Notes under the pieces: generated by a model
Databases searched by the model: none
The model's input: only the letters and a program-made list of their open reading frames with translations
Told to the model about the DNA's origin: nothing
Source of the DNA: Nitrospirota bacterium
Lineage (GTDB): Bacteria > Nitrospirota > Nitrospiria > Nitrospirales > Nitrospiraceae
Length of the DNA stretch: 64,000 nt
Direction of reading: 5' to 3'
Assembly (NCBI GenBank): GCA_040757595.1
Contig: JBFLWP010000003.1
Span: 102,773-166,772 of the forward strand
Translations under genes and position numbers: made by a program
Shown: in pieces, positions 1 to 7,782 of the stretch
How positions within the stretch are numbered: position 1 is the first letter of the stretch
Layout: each line of letters starts with the position of its first letter

Positions 1-102
1 GGGGCGGACTATCTGCGCGCGATGCGGCCGGCGCTGGATACGATGCTGGCCAAGGCGGGCGTGCGGCTCGCCAAGATGCTCAATGACCTCTTTCGAAAAT
101 AG
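1..102 (+). CDS. C-terminal fragment, probable S1/P1 nuclease family protein
   Basis: An open frame runs from the window edge to a TAG at 100-102 and gives 33 residues ending in LAKAGVRLAKMLNDLF. That tail resembles the last helix of S1/P1-type zinc-dependent nucleases, which usually end in a similar 'LAKAGxRLAxLLN' pattern. The catalytic part lies outside the window, so this is a family-resemblance call from a short tail only. The next gene starts inside this frame (20 nt overlap), suggesting co-transcription. Confidence 0.45.
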   Translation, partial: GADYLRAMRPALDTMLAKAGVRLAKMLNDLFRK

Positions 103-745
103 GCTGCCGCTGGCCGGCGGTCTCGCGCTCCTCCTCGCCGCCTGCATCCCCTACAAGCCCACGGTCTCGCTGGAGGACAGTCCGCAGGCCATTCCCGTGA
201 ACGTCCTGGTCCAGACGCTGCGCGACGCCACGCTGCCGGCGGACAGGGAAGATCCGGCGGAGGGGGGCGTCTCGCAGACGAGCCTCCGGATGATGGAGGG
301 CGAGCCGGGCCCGCTCGTCACCCAGGCGGTCTTCGGCGGGCTGCACGCGAGTGGCCTCTTCCGGTCCATCAGCAGGAAGGAGGAGCGGCCCGATCTGATC
401 CTGAGTGGCACGATCCGCCGCTTCTCCGGCCGGGTCGTCCTGCCCGCCTGGGTGCTCACGCCGGTCATCGGCCAGATCGGGCACCTCGTCCTGGGCCCGA
501 CCCAGGAATGGATCGGCGAGGTGGACCTGGAGGTGACGCTCTCCACGCCGCACGGGCAGGTCGTCGGTACCTATCGGGGCCATGCGGCCTACGACGAGCT
601 GGCGGAGCATGACCGCCGTCACTGGGCCACGCCCCTCTACCCGGCCCACCAGCGCCTGAACGAAGCCCTGACGGAAGCCGTCCGGCAGGTTCACGATCAG
701 ATGCTCGCGGATCGGGAGAAGCTGGTGGCCTCGACGGCCCGGTAA
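83..745 (+). CDS. Lipoprotein of unknown function (220 aa)
   Basis: The N-terminus has a short polar start, a hydrophobic stretch (LAGGLALLL) and an LAAC lipobox around residue 21, so the product is predicted to be lipidated and anchored in the cell envelope. The rest is a soluble domain of about 200 residues with mixed beta and alpha character (VNVLVQTLRD, LILSGTIRRF, EVDLEVTLST) that I do not recognise. It is loosely like auxiliary envelope lipoproteins. The ATG at 83 overlaps the upstream frame by 20 nt; no better internal start places the lipobox correctly. A GCCGG/CCGGC mini-hairpin follows the stop but has no U-tract. Function not assigned. Confidence 0.8.
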   Translation: MTSFENRLPLAGGLALLLAACIPYKPTVSLEDSPQAIPVNVLVQTLRDATLPADREDPAEGGVSQTSLRMMEGEPGPLVTQAVFGGLHASGLFRSISRKEERPDLILSGTIRRFSGRVVLPAWVLTPVIGQIGHLVLGPTQEWIGEVDLEVTLSTPHGQVVGTYRGHAAYDELAEHDRRHWATPLYPAHQRLNEALTEAVRQVHDQMLADREKLVASTAR

Positions 746-861
746 CTGCCGGCTTCCGGCCCTGTGGCATCTCTCACAGCCGACTGCGCGATTCCTGCAA
801 CAGTTTGGCGACCTCGGCGCGAAATCAATTCACAAGTGTCTCAAATGTTGGAGTGTCTTGG

Positions 862-878
862 TTGGCCTCGCTCTTGCC
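862..878 (+). promoter_or_regulatory. Candidate sigma-54 (-24/-12) promoter
   Basis: TTGGC at 862-866 and TTGC at 874-877 place the GG and GC dinucleotides exactly 10 nt apart, the spacing required for RpoN promoters. The intervening bases are only partly consensus. The expected start of transcription would be near 889, about 50 nt before the secreted-protein gene at 938. No activator site was identified. Confidence 0.35.
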
Positions 879-937
879 TGATCGGGGAGCTCTGTGGTTA
901 GGTGAGGCGTCTCGGGGACCAACAGCGAAAGGAACAA

Positions 938-1348
938 ATGGTCATGTCGATGCGAACCCCGGTGTACGTGATGCTTCTGAGTGCGATCCTGCTGACGGCT
1001 TCCCTGGCCGCCGCAGCCAGGCCGCATCTCGTGAGCGACCGGAGCCAGGCTCCGCAGATGGTCGGTCCGTTCAATGACCGGACGGAGCCGGCGGAGAGCC
1101 GGTTCGCTCCCTTCTCCAATCCTTCAACGGATCTGCTCCGGCAGCCGCCCGGCAGGGCCGGCCGCGTTCATCCGGACGACGCGGCGGTGACGCCCTACTT
1201 CGGCGCCGGCTTCAACGGCGGGTACCCCACCCAGCAGGATCGGATGCTCCGGGAGAGCCTCGTGCAGGACGATCGCAAGCAGCGCGATCTCTTCGGCAAG
1301 AGCCTCGTGCCGAACGAAGTGCAGATGGGCGTCCGCATCCCGTTCTGA
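938..1348 (+). CDS. Small secreted protein of unknown function (136 aa)
   Basis: The N-terminus carries a clear Sec signal peptide (hydrophobic core YVMLLSAILLTASLAAAA, probable cleavage after an AAA/ARP junction). The mature part is about 105 residues, rich in proline, glycine and arginine, low in complexity and without recognised motifs. An upstream AAAGGA (928-933) favours the ATG at 938; an in-frame GTG at 902 and an ATG at 944 are alternatives. A possible sigma-54 promoter lies upstream. It converges on the serine hydrolase at 1399. Probably periplasmic or surface-associated; no function can be given. Confidence 0.65.
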   Translation: MVMSMRTPVYVMLLSAILLTASLAAAARPHLVSDRSQAPQMVGPFNDRTEPAESRFAPFSNPSTDLLRQPPGRAGRVHPDDAAVTPYFGAGFNGGYPTQQDRMLRESLVQDDRKQRDLFGKSLVPNEVQMGVRIPF

Positions 1349-1398
1349 TTGACACCGCACATTGCGAGGGCGTGCCGGCAGCCGCCAACGAAGCCAGG

Positions 1399-2622
1399 TC
1401 ACCCCTTGACCTTGTCCGGATAGACCGTCTGGATCAACTTGAGGGTCAACGCGTCGGCTCCCGCCCGGTTCGGGTCCATGGTCAGCAGGACCACGAAGGT
1501 CGCATCGAGCTCGGGTGAATAGAGGATGCAGGTGTCGTAACCCGGCACCTCGCCCCGGTGGCCGATGAACCCGGCGAGGGTCAGCACCCCCAGTCCGTAG
1601 CGCGCGGCTCCTCCCGTGGGGATGGCCACGGTCTTGAACTGCTCCTCCTGCATCTTTTTGCTGACGAGCTGCCCGGTCCCGAGCGCCTTGGCGTAGACCT
1701 TGAGGTCGTTGAGGTCCGAGACCATCGCGCCGGCCGTCCAGGGCCAGGAGGGGTGCAGGGCGGTCACGTCCGTCATCGCGCCGGGCGTCTTGCTCCCACG
1801 GAGCGTCATCGAGAGGGTGAAGAGGTCCGCGTCCGCGATGTAGCCCTTCGCGTAGGGCTCCTGCAGGGTCTGGTCCCTGGGGAACGAGGTGTTGGCCAGA
1901 CCCAGGCGCTTGATGATCCGCTGGTCGATCTCCTCGGCCGCGCTCTTCTTCTCCTTGCTCTCGTCCTCGAGGATCAGGCCCAGGAGCGCGTAGCCCGTAT
2001 TCGAGTAGTGGTATTCCTTGCCGGGCGGGGCATAGTCCCGGTGGGAGACGGCGAAGTTGATCAGCTCCTCGGGCGACCAGACGAGCAATAGGTTCGCGTA
2101 GCTGACCGCCTCCAGGGCCGGGTCGTCGGTATAGCTGAACAGCCCGCTGGTGTGGTTGAGCAACTGCCGGATCGTGATGTCCTTGGCGTTGAGGATGTTC
2201 AGCTTGTGCTTGCGGACGTACTTTTCGATCGAGTCGTCGAGGCCGATCCGGCCCTCGTCCACGAGCTGGAGGACCGCCGTCGCGGTGAACATCTTCGTGA
2301 GGCTGCCGATGCGGACCTTGTGGGTGACCGCGAGCGGGGTCTTGGCGCCCGCATCGGCCACCCCAAAGGCCTCGACCCAGGTCCCGCGGTCCGGAGCCCA
2401 GACGCCGATGATCGCGCCGGGGATGCCCGCCTGCTGGATGGCGGTCTGGACCGTGCTTCTGAGCGAGACGAGCTGCTGCTCGCTGAAGGTGGCCGCCGGC
2501 TTGGGGGGCCGCGCCTCACCGCCGGATTTGCACCCGCCCGTTCCCGACAGGAGCAGGATCGCAAGGGTCGCCGCCAGGGTGGAACGTCCGAGACGATTCA
2601 GGCCGATCGTGATCCTTTCCAC
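1399..2622 (-). CDS. Serine hydrolase, beta-lactamase/D-Ala-D-Ala carboxypeptidase family
   Basis: This 407-residue protein belongs to the class C beta-lactamase/DD-peptidase (PF00144) family. The three active-site motifs are in order: S107-L-T-K110 (nucleophile and base), Y206-S-N and an H-R-G motif near residue 355 in place of KTG. The family includes DD-carboxypeptidases, esterases and EstB-like enzymes, so the substrate is open. The N-terminus has a hydrophobic segment (LAATLAILLL) followed by a Cys at 31 in a poor lipobox context, so it is exported and possibly a lipoprotein. It is transcribed divergently from the DUF4112 gene, with 30 nt between the two starts. Length is normal. Confidence 0.9.
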   Translation of the reverse strand: MERITIGLNRLGRSTLAATLAILLLSGTGGCKSGGEARPPKPAATFSEQQLVSLRSTVQTAIQQAGIPGAIIGVWAPDRGTWVEAFGVADAGAKTPLAVTHKVRIGSLTKMFTATAVLQLVDEGRIGLDDSIEKYVRKHKLNILNAKDITIRQLLNHTSGLFSYTDDPALEAVSYANLLLVWSPEELINFAVSHRDYAPPGKEYHYSNTGYALLGLILEDESKEKKSAAEEIDQRIIKRLGLANTSFPRDQTLQEPYAKGYIADADLFTLSMTLRGSKTPGAMTDVTALHPSWPWTAGAMVSDLNDLKVYAKALGTGQLVSKKMQEEQFKTVAIPTGGAARYGLGVLTLAGFIGHRGEVPGYDTCILYSPELDATFVVLLTMDPNRAGADALTLKLIQTVYPDKVKG

Positions 2623-2652
2623 AGGGCCTCCTTTCTGCTACATCTCTCCGCC

Positions 2653-3159
2653 GTGACCGATCGGGACCAGGCAGGACGGCGTTCCGGCTCCGCCGATCCG
2701 GAGCGCGAGCTGTTGGTGACGACCGCCGAGACGCTGGCGGCCATCCTGGATTCGGCTGTCCGCATTCCCGGCACGCGGATCACGGTCGGACTGGACCCGC
2801 TGCTCGGGTTGATCCCCGGCGTCGGGGACCTGCTGGCCAGCCTGATCGGGGCCGCGATCCTGGGCATCGCGGCCCGCCTGCGGGTTCCGAAGATCGTGCT
2901 CGCCCGGATGTGCCTCAACCTGCTCCTCAACGGGGCGCTGGGCGCGGTGCCCGGCGCCGGCGACGCCTTCTCCGTCTGGTTCCGCAGCAACGTTCGCAAC
3001 GCGGCGTTGCTCCGCCGGGTGGTCCAGGTCCCTCATCCGACCACGGCCCCGGACTGGGCCTTCGTCGTCGGCATCCTGGGGATGACCCTCGCGCTGCTGA
3101 TCGGGGCGATCCTCGTGATCCTCTGGCTCCTGGCCCGACTGTGGGAGTTCCTGCGGTAG
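2653..3159 (+). CDS. DUF4112 domain membrane protein (168 aa)
   Basis: The sequence has the DUF4112 pattern: a charged N-terminal region, then DPLLGLIPGVGD followed by a membrane segment, a second VPGAGD motif before 'RSNVRNAALL', and a C-terminal transmembrane helix (LGMTLALLIGAILVILWLL). Members are small inner-membrane proteins of unknown function. The GTG at 2653 is the first plausible start outside the divergent hydrolase gene; a GTG at 2716 is an alternative, and neither has an obvious ribosome binding site. It likely shares a divergent promoter region of only 30 nt with the hydrolase. Confidence 0.8.
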   Translation: MTDRDQAGRRSGSADPERELLVTTAETLAAILDSAVRIPGTRITVGLDPLLGLIPGVGDLLASLIGAAILGIAARLRVPKIVLARMCLNLLLNGALGAVPGAGDAFSVWFRSNVRNAALLRRVVQVPHPTTAPDWAFVVGILGMTLALLIGAILVILWLLARLWEFLR

Positions 3160-3246
3160 CGGATTCGCCGGAGCCGCCGACCTCCCTCTCTACCGAGCCG
3201 GACCGGTTCTGTCAATGGAAGGCGGCTTGCGCGACAGAGCCGCACG

Positions 3247-5247
3247 TCAGCGATCCAGAAAGAGCGCGCCCTCACCCGTCAGGATCTGTCCGTTGTCGCG
3301 CTGGCCGGAAGCCGAGGCCGGCACGAGGACGTACTCGTCCTCCTCCGCTAGGTCGAAGAACCCGCCCAGGCTCTTGCTGTGCGCCGTGCCCATGCCGGTC
3401 GGGACGAGGTACCGGTCCTTGCCGCCCTCGTCAACGAAGAGCCCCCAGGCACCGAGATCGGCCAGGCCGAGCCCGTCCGATTTCGAGAGGTCGTAGCGGT
3501 CGTCGCCGGTCCCCGCGTCCAGACAGAGGGCGACGCTCCGGTCCCAGGCGGCCCCGCCGTCATAGTGGGGGCCGGTGGAGCCATAACGGTCGTATCCCTC
3601 GTAGTCCACGTGCAGGCCGAGGCCGCCGTGTGCGGCTGCCCCCAGCCCGTACCGGGCTGCAAGGTGCTGATCGTGGCCGGCGAGGTCCAGCTTGATCCCC
3701 GCGCCGAAGAAGTAGCCGGCGCCCTGCGAGAAGTTGGCGCTCCGGTACCGGTCGTCGCCCGCCAGGTCAAGGAGCCAGCCCTCCCCGCCAGCCACGCCGT
3801 CGAAGGAAAGAGTCTCGCCGTCGCGGCGGACGACCCGGAAACCGGAGCCGGCTCCCAGCCCGAAGCAATCGTACTGAAAGAAAGGGTCGTCCCGCTTGGC
3901 CTCCGGATGCTCCTCGATGTTATAAGCGCTGGCGAGATGATCGCCGCACTCGTACCGGTCGTCGCCGTCCCCGTCGAGGACCGCGCCGAGCCCCAACGGG
4001 CCCCCGAAGCCGAGGGAATAGCCGAAGCTGGTGAAGCGGTCCTCCCCGAGCCGGTCCATCAGGAGCCCGAGCCCGCCCAGGGCCGCACCCTGCGTGAAGG
4101 TGGCCCCAATGTACCGGTCCGCTCCCTCGCGATCGTCCAGGATCCCGATGCCCGCGAAGCCGGTGCCGCCTGACCCAATGGCCAGCTCGTAGGTGTCGTC
4201 CCCGAACCGGTCAACCAACAGGCCGACGCCCAGCCGGCCAGTCGCCAGGCCCAAGGGCGAGGCACGATAGGCGTCGTGGCCGGACAGGTCCAGGATGACG
4301 CTGATGCCCCGTTCCGGCGAAGCCGGCGCGGCGATCGCTCCTTCATAGAGGTCGTCCCCGCCCAGGTCGAGGATCAGGGCGAACCGCTGATCCAGGTGAT
4401 ACCGGTTGGGCCCGCGGTCGCCGATGACGATCAAGCCGGCTGGCGTCTCTCTGACGAGGAGCACGTCGCCGGTGACGCCGGGCGGAGGAGGCTGGGCCGG
4501 CTGGTCGGCGAAGATCTCCTCCATGAGCCCCAGCCACCGGTCGTCGTCCAGCCGCGCCAGCACTTGAGCGGCGGCGAGCAGCGAAGTCTGGTCAATCTGC
4601 CGGCCCACCAGGTCGCAGAAGCGCTGCATGGCCTGAACCTGCTGGCTGGTCCGCTCGTCCGTCTCGTCCACCTGGGGCGTGAACTGCTCCACGAGGGTCG
4701 CCGCATGGTCGAAGAGGAACTGCCGCTCGGCCTTATTGAGCTTCCGCAGGGCATGCTCCCGGAACTGTCCGGCCTGTTGCAGCACCGACGTGAGAAAGGC
4801 CATCTGAACGTCAACCAGCCGATCCTCTGGGACGGGCGGGACCGGCGCCGAGGCGGCCACGATGTTTCCCGTTGCCGCCAGGGTCTCGAGCAACTCCGAC
4901 AGGGGGATGGAACCGGACCGGGCCAGGCCGGCGAGGCGGAGTCCGTACCGTTCGAAGGTGCTCATCCCGGCCCAGGGGGCGGGCAACCCCTGCGCGACGA
5001 GGTCCTGCGCATGGCTGGCCGGAATTGCGTCGCGCAATGAGGTGAGCGTGACCGTCTGCGCGGCGGAGACGCGGCGATCCAACTCGATCTGGACGATTCC
5101 TTGCAGCCTGGGGATCGCCGGCGCGGGTAGGGCATCCACCGTCGGGACGGTTCCGGAGGGAGGCCCCGAGGCGCAAGCGCTCACCAGCACGAACAGTGCG
5201 CCGACCCCGAGAATTTCTGACAGACGGGTGGAGGCCTGGCTGGTCAC
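3247..5247 (-). CDS. Large lipoprotein with repeated D-x-x-G-x-D-x-Y motifs (666 aa)
   Basis: The GTG at 5247, 7 nt after the stop of the upstream deaminase, gives a good lipoprotein signal (LGVGALFVLVSAC). Residues 30-280 are a helical domain with no recognised motif. From about residue 300 to the end the protein is made of at least ten imperfect repeats of 25-50 residues. Each carries an LDLxGDDxYE-like signature (for example LDLGGDDLY, VDRFGDDTY, LDREGADRY-like, LDGDGDDRY, LDLAGDDRY, VDEGGKDRY) and is separated by glycine-rich stretches such as GGLGLLMDR. The Asp/Gly-rich units resemble calcium-binding beta-solenoid (RTX-like) repeats but are not classic GGxGxDxLx nonapeptides. I infer an extracytoplasmic beta-helical, possibly Ca2+-dependent, envelope protein. 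A longer frame reaches 5346 but would overlap the deaminase gene. Confidence 0.75.
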   Translation of the reverse strand: MTSQASTRLSEILGVGALFVLVSACASGPPSGTVPTVDALPAPAIPRLQGIVQIELDRRVSAAQTVTLTSLRDAIPASHAQDLVAQGLPAPWAGMSTFERYGLRLAGLARSGSIPLSELLETLAATGNIVAASAPVPPVPEDRLVDVQMAFLTSVLQQAGQFREHALRKLNKAERQFLFDHAATLVEQFTPQVDETDERTSQQVQAMQRFCDLVGRQIDQTSLLAAAQVLARLDDDRWLGLMEEIFADQPAQPPPPGVTGDVLLVRETPAGLIVIGDRGPNRYHLDQRFALILDLGGDDLYEGAIAAPASPERGISVILDLSGHDAYRASPLGLATGRLGVGLLVDRFGDDTYELAIGSGGTGFAGIGILDDREGADRYIGATFTQGAALGGLGLLMDRLGEDRFTSFGYSLGFGGPLGLGAVLDGDGDDRYECGDHLASAYNIEEHPEAKRDDPFFQYDCFGLGAGSGFRVVRRDGETLSFDGVAGGEGWLLDLAGDDRYRSANFSQGAGYFFGAGIKLDLAGHDQHLAARYGLGAAAHGGLGLHVDYEGYDRYGSTGPHYDGGAAWDRSVALCLDAGTGDDRYDLSKSDGLGLADLGAWGLFVDEGGKDRYLVPTGMGTAHSKSLGGFFDLAEEDEYVLVPASASGQRDNGQILTGEGALFLDR

Positions 5248-5254
5248 CGCAGGG

Positions 5255-5710
5255 CTAGTCTTCACCGATGTCTTCGTTCCAAATCTCGGGATGGGCTGCG
5301 ATGTAGGAGGCCAGGATCTCGATACACTCGCGGGAGTGGAGGTCAATCACCTCGACCCCCTGCTGGCGGAGCCAGTCGAGACCACCCTGGAAGTTCACCG
5401 ACTCGCCGGCCACGACGGTCCCGATGCGGAACTGGCGGACCAGCCCGCTGCAGTACCAGCAGGGGGCCAGGGTCGTGACCATGATCGTCTGCCGGTAGCT
5501 GCGCTGCCGGCCGGCTTTGCGAAACGCGTCGGTCTCGCCGTGGATGGAGGGGTCGTTCTCCTGCACGCGGCGGTTGTGCCCGCGCCCGAGGAGCAGGCCC
5601 TGTTTCGTGAAGAGGGCGGCGCCGATCGGAATCCCCCCTTCGGCCAGCCCCTGCCTGGCCTCCTCGATCGCGACCCGGAGCATCGCCTGGTAGTCGGGCA
5701 CTTGGCTCAT
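5255..5710 (-). CDS. Nucleobase/nucleoside deaminase (cytosine deaminase-like)
   Basis: A 151-residue zinc-dependent deaminase of the CMP/dCMP family (PF00383). The zinc site is complete: H-G-E near residue 57 (His ligand plus proton-shuttle Glu) and P-C-W-Y-C near residue 86 (two Cys ligands). Overall length and the 'EGGIPIGAAL' start match fungal/bacterial cytosine or isoguanine deaminases rather than tRNA-specific TadA. It should deaminate a free base such as cytosine in the cytoplasm. An AGGAG precedes the ATG at 5710 with about 10 nt spacing. The stop lies 7 nt before the start of the repeat-rich lipoprotein, so the two are probably co-transcribed. Confidence 0.85.
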   Translation of the reverse strand: MSQVPDYQAMLRVAIEEARQGLAEGGIPIGAALFTKQGLLLGRGHNRRVQENDPSIHGETDAFRKAGRQRSYRQTIMVTTLAPCWYCSGLVRQFRIGTVVAGESVNFQGGLDWLRQQGVEVIDLHSRECIEILASYIAAHPEIWNEDIGED

Positions 5711-5767
5711 CGGTCCCGTTCTCCTCTTCTGATGGTGTGGCGCATCGGTCCGATTGGTCCTCGGCAA

Positions 5768-5839
5768 CCCCACGGAGCGTGCCCCTCCCGGACCATGCTC
5801 ACCGGGAGGGGGCCCCACGGAGCGTGCCCCTCCCGGACC
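5768..5839. repeat. 27-bp direct repeat pair with a central perfect hairpin
   Basis: Two identical 27-bp copies lie at 5768-5794 and 5813-5839 (CCCCACGGAGCGTGCCCCTC at the start of each). Between them, CCGGGAGGGG (5802-5811) is the exact complement of CCCCTCCCGG in the first copy (5782-5791), giving a 10-bp stem with a 10-nt loop. The second copy encodes the last residues of the adjacent methyltransferase on the minus strand, so its C-terminal GSGRGTLRGAPSR is repeat-derived. It may serve as a transcription end for that gene, but there is no U-tract. Confidence 0.8.
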
Positions 5840-7010
5840 CACGTACCAGCTTGAACTCGAACAGCCGGCACTCCAACGCCCCGTTGAAGAGCGGGGTACG
5901 GCGGGACGGGGCCAGCCCGATCAGCTTGGGCAGTCGCGGGTCGGCACTCAGGAGATAGGCGCGCCAGCCGGGAAACTGTTGCTTGAGCCGGTCGCCCAGC
6001 TTGGGATAGAAGGCCGCGAGGGCCTCCCGCTCCCCCACCCGCACCCCGTAGGGCGGGTTCGTGACGATGAGGCCGGACTCGGCCGGAGGCGTCAGCTCCA
6101 GCACGTCGGCCAGGCGGAGCGAGACCGAATCAACCAGCCCGGCCGCCTCCAGGTTGGCCCGCGCCGCGTCCAGCGCCGCTTGGTCGCGGTCGCATCCGTA
6201 GAGGCGGAGCGGGAGCCCGGCGGCCTGGCGCGAGCGGCTGGCCTGGCAGAGGGTCTCCCAGGCCCGCCGGTCGAAATTCCTGAGCCGCTCGAACGCAAAG
6301 CGCCGGCCCAGCCCCGGCGCGATCCGTCGCGCCATCAGGCCGGCCTCGAGCAGGATCGTGCCGCTCCCGCACATCGGGTCGAGCAGCGGCTGGTCGCCGG
6401 TCCAGCCGGCCAGCTTGAGGAGGCCCGCGGCCAGGTTCTCGCGCAGCGGCGCCTCGCCGCCGGCCAGGCGGAAGCCCCGCTTGAACAGGGCCTCTCCCGA
6501 CGTGTCGAGGTACCAGGTCGCGGTCCGCTCCTCCAGGAAGGCGTCGATCCGGATGTCCGGCTTGGCCGTGTCCACGCTGGGTCTGGCGCCGGCGGCCTTC
6601 CGGAAACAGTCGCAGATCGCGTCCTTGATCCGCAGCGTCACGAAGTCCAGGCTCTGGAGCGGGCACCGGCGGGCGCTGACCTTGACCTTGATCGTCTGGT
6701 CGGGCGTGAACCAGTCGGGCCAGGGGAGGAGGCGGGTCGCCTCGTAGAGGTCCCGCTCGTCCCGGTAGGCCCCCTGGCCGACGCGCCAGAGGATGCGGCT
6801 GGCCAGGCGGGACTGGAGGTTGGCCGAGTAGCAGAGGGTGAAGGGCCCGGCGAACCCGACGCCGCCGGGCGCAGGCTCGAGGTCCTGGGCGCCGAGCTCG
6901 GCCAACTCGACGGTGAGCAACGGCTCCAGCCCGCGCGGGCAGGGAGCGAAGAAGGGCTCGATCCGACCGGCCGCCACGGCGTCCCGGCGCTTTTTGCTAT
7001 AATCGGCCAT
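5799..7010 (-). CDS. THUMP-domain class I rRNA/tRNA guanine-N2 methyltransferase (RlmL/TrmN-like)
   Basis: The 403-residue protein has an N-terminal ferredoxin-like/THUMP region (residues about 20-165, with IKVKVSARRC) and a C-terminal Rossmann methyltransferase domain. That domain carries the SAM-binding LLDPMCGSGTILLEA motif (about residue 205) and the catalytic NPPYG motif (about 330). This matches the COG0116 family that methylates guanine N2 in 23S rRNA (RlmL N-terminal half) or tRNA. It lacks the RlmK half of the E. coli fusion. The ATG at 7010 is chosen because the longer frame starts in the promoter of the divergent gene. The last 13 or so residues come from the adjacent 27-bp repeat. 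Confidence 0.88.
   Translation of the reverse strand: MADYSKKRRDAVAAGRIEPFFAPCPRGLEPLLTVELAELGAQDLEPAPGGVGFAGPFTLCYSANLQSRLASRILWRVGQGAYRDERDLYEATRLLPWPDWFTPDQTIKVKVSARRCPLQSLDFVTLRIKDAICDCFRKAAGARPSVDTAKPDIRIDAFLEERTATWYLDTSGEALFKRGFRLAGGEAPLRENLAAGLLKLAGWTGDQPLLDPMCGSGTILLEAGLMARRIAPGLGRRFAFERLRNFDRRAWETLCQASRSRQAAGLPLRLYGCDRDQAALDAARANLEAAGLVDSVSLRLADVLELTPPAESGLIVTNPPYGVRVGEREALAAFYPKLGDRLKQQFPGWRAYLLSADPRLPKLIGLAPSRRTPLFNGALECRLFEFKLVRGSGRGTLRGAPSR
6995..7003 (+). promoter_or_regulatory. Extended -10 promoter for the SDR pair
   Basis: TGCTATAAT at 6995-7003 is a perfect extended -10 element. It ends 41 nt before the ATG of the first SDR gene (7045) and overlaps the start codon region of the divergent methyltransferase. 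No good -35 is visible, as is common for extended -10 promoters. Confidence 0.6.
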
Positions 7011-7044
7011 TCGCCGTCGCGGCACCGGAATCCGGAATAGCAAG

Positions 7045-7782
7045 ATGAACGTACGAGGAAAAGTCGCGCTCGTGACCGGCGCCGCCAGACGGGTCGGGCG
7101 CGCGATCGCGCTGGCCCTGGCGCAGCGGGGCGCCTCGGTCGCGATCCATTGTAATCGTTCCCGGCGGGAGGCTCAACGACTGGCCGAGGAGCTGCGCCGC
7201 CGGTTCGGGACCGACGCGCGGGTCTTCACCGCCGACCTGGCCGACGTGCGCCAGGTGACGCGGCTGGCCGACGCGGTCGTGCGCCGCTTCGGCACGGTGC
7301 ACGTGCTGGTGAACAACGCCTCCCTCTACGAGAAGAGCCGCTTCGGCCGGACGAGCCTGGCCGAGTGGAACGGGCACCTCGACGTGAACCTGCGCGCGCC
7401 CTTCTTCCTCAGCCAAGCCCTCGGTTCCCTGATGAAGCAGGCCGGCGAGGGGAAGATCGTGAACATCGCCGACTGGTCGGCCCACCGTCCCTATGCGACG
7501 TACATTCCCTACTGTGTCTCGAAGGCCGGGCTCCTCTGCCTCAACGCGGCCCTGGCCAAGGCGCTGGCGCCCGAGGTCCAGGTCAACGCCATCCTGCCTG
7601 GGCCGGTCCTGTTGCCCGAGGGCACCAAGCCGAAGCTGGCGCGCGCCGTGCGGGAGGCGACCCTGCTCAAGCGGCTGGGCCGTCCGGAAGACGTGGCGCA
7701 GGCGGTGCTCTTCCTGATCGAGGGATCGGACTTCGTGACCGGCGCGGCCCTGACCGTGGACGGGGGGAGGCTCATCGCGTGA
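7045..7782 (+). CDS. SDR-family oxidoreductase (FabG/pteridine reductase-like)
   Basis: A 245-residue classical short-chain dehydrogenase. The cofactor-binding motif is TGAARRVG (residues 11-18) and an NNAS motif follows near 92. The catalytic Tyr-x-x-x-Lys is Y-C-V-S-K near 153-157. The Arg-Arg-Val in the glycine motif and HCNRS after the second strand suggest NADP(H) preference and resemble pteridine or dihydromonapterin reductases, but FabG-like or other ketoreductase activity is equally possible. It overlaps the next SDR gene by 4 nt (GTGA), so the two are translationally coupled. It is driven by the extended -10 promoter at 6995. Confidence 0.85.
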   Translation: MNVRGKVALVTGAARRVGRAIALALAQRGASVAIHCNRSRREAQRLAEELRRRFGTDARVFTADLADVRQVTRLADAVVRRFGTVHVLVNNASLYEKSRFGRTSLAEWNGHLDVNLRAPFFLSQALGSLMKQAGEGKIVNIADWSAHRPYATYIPYCVSKAGLLCLNAALAKALAPEVQVNAILPGPVLLPEGTKPKLARAVREATLLKRLGRPEDVAQAVLFLIEGSDFVTGAALTVDGGRLIA

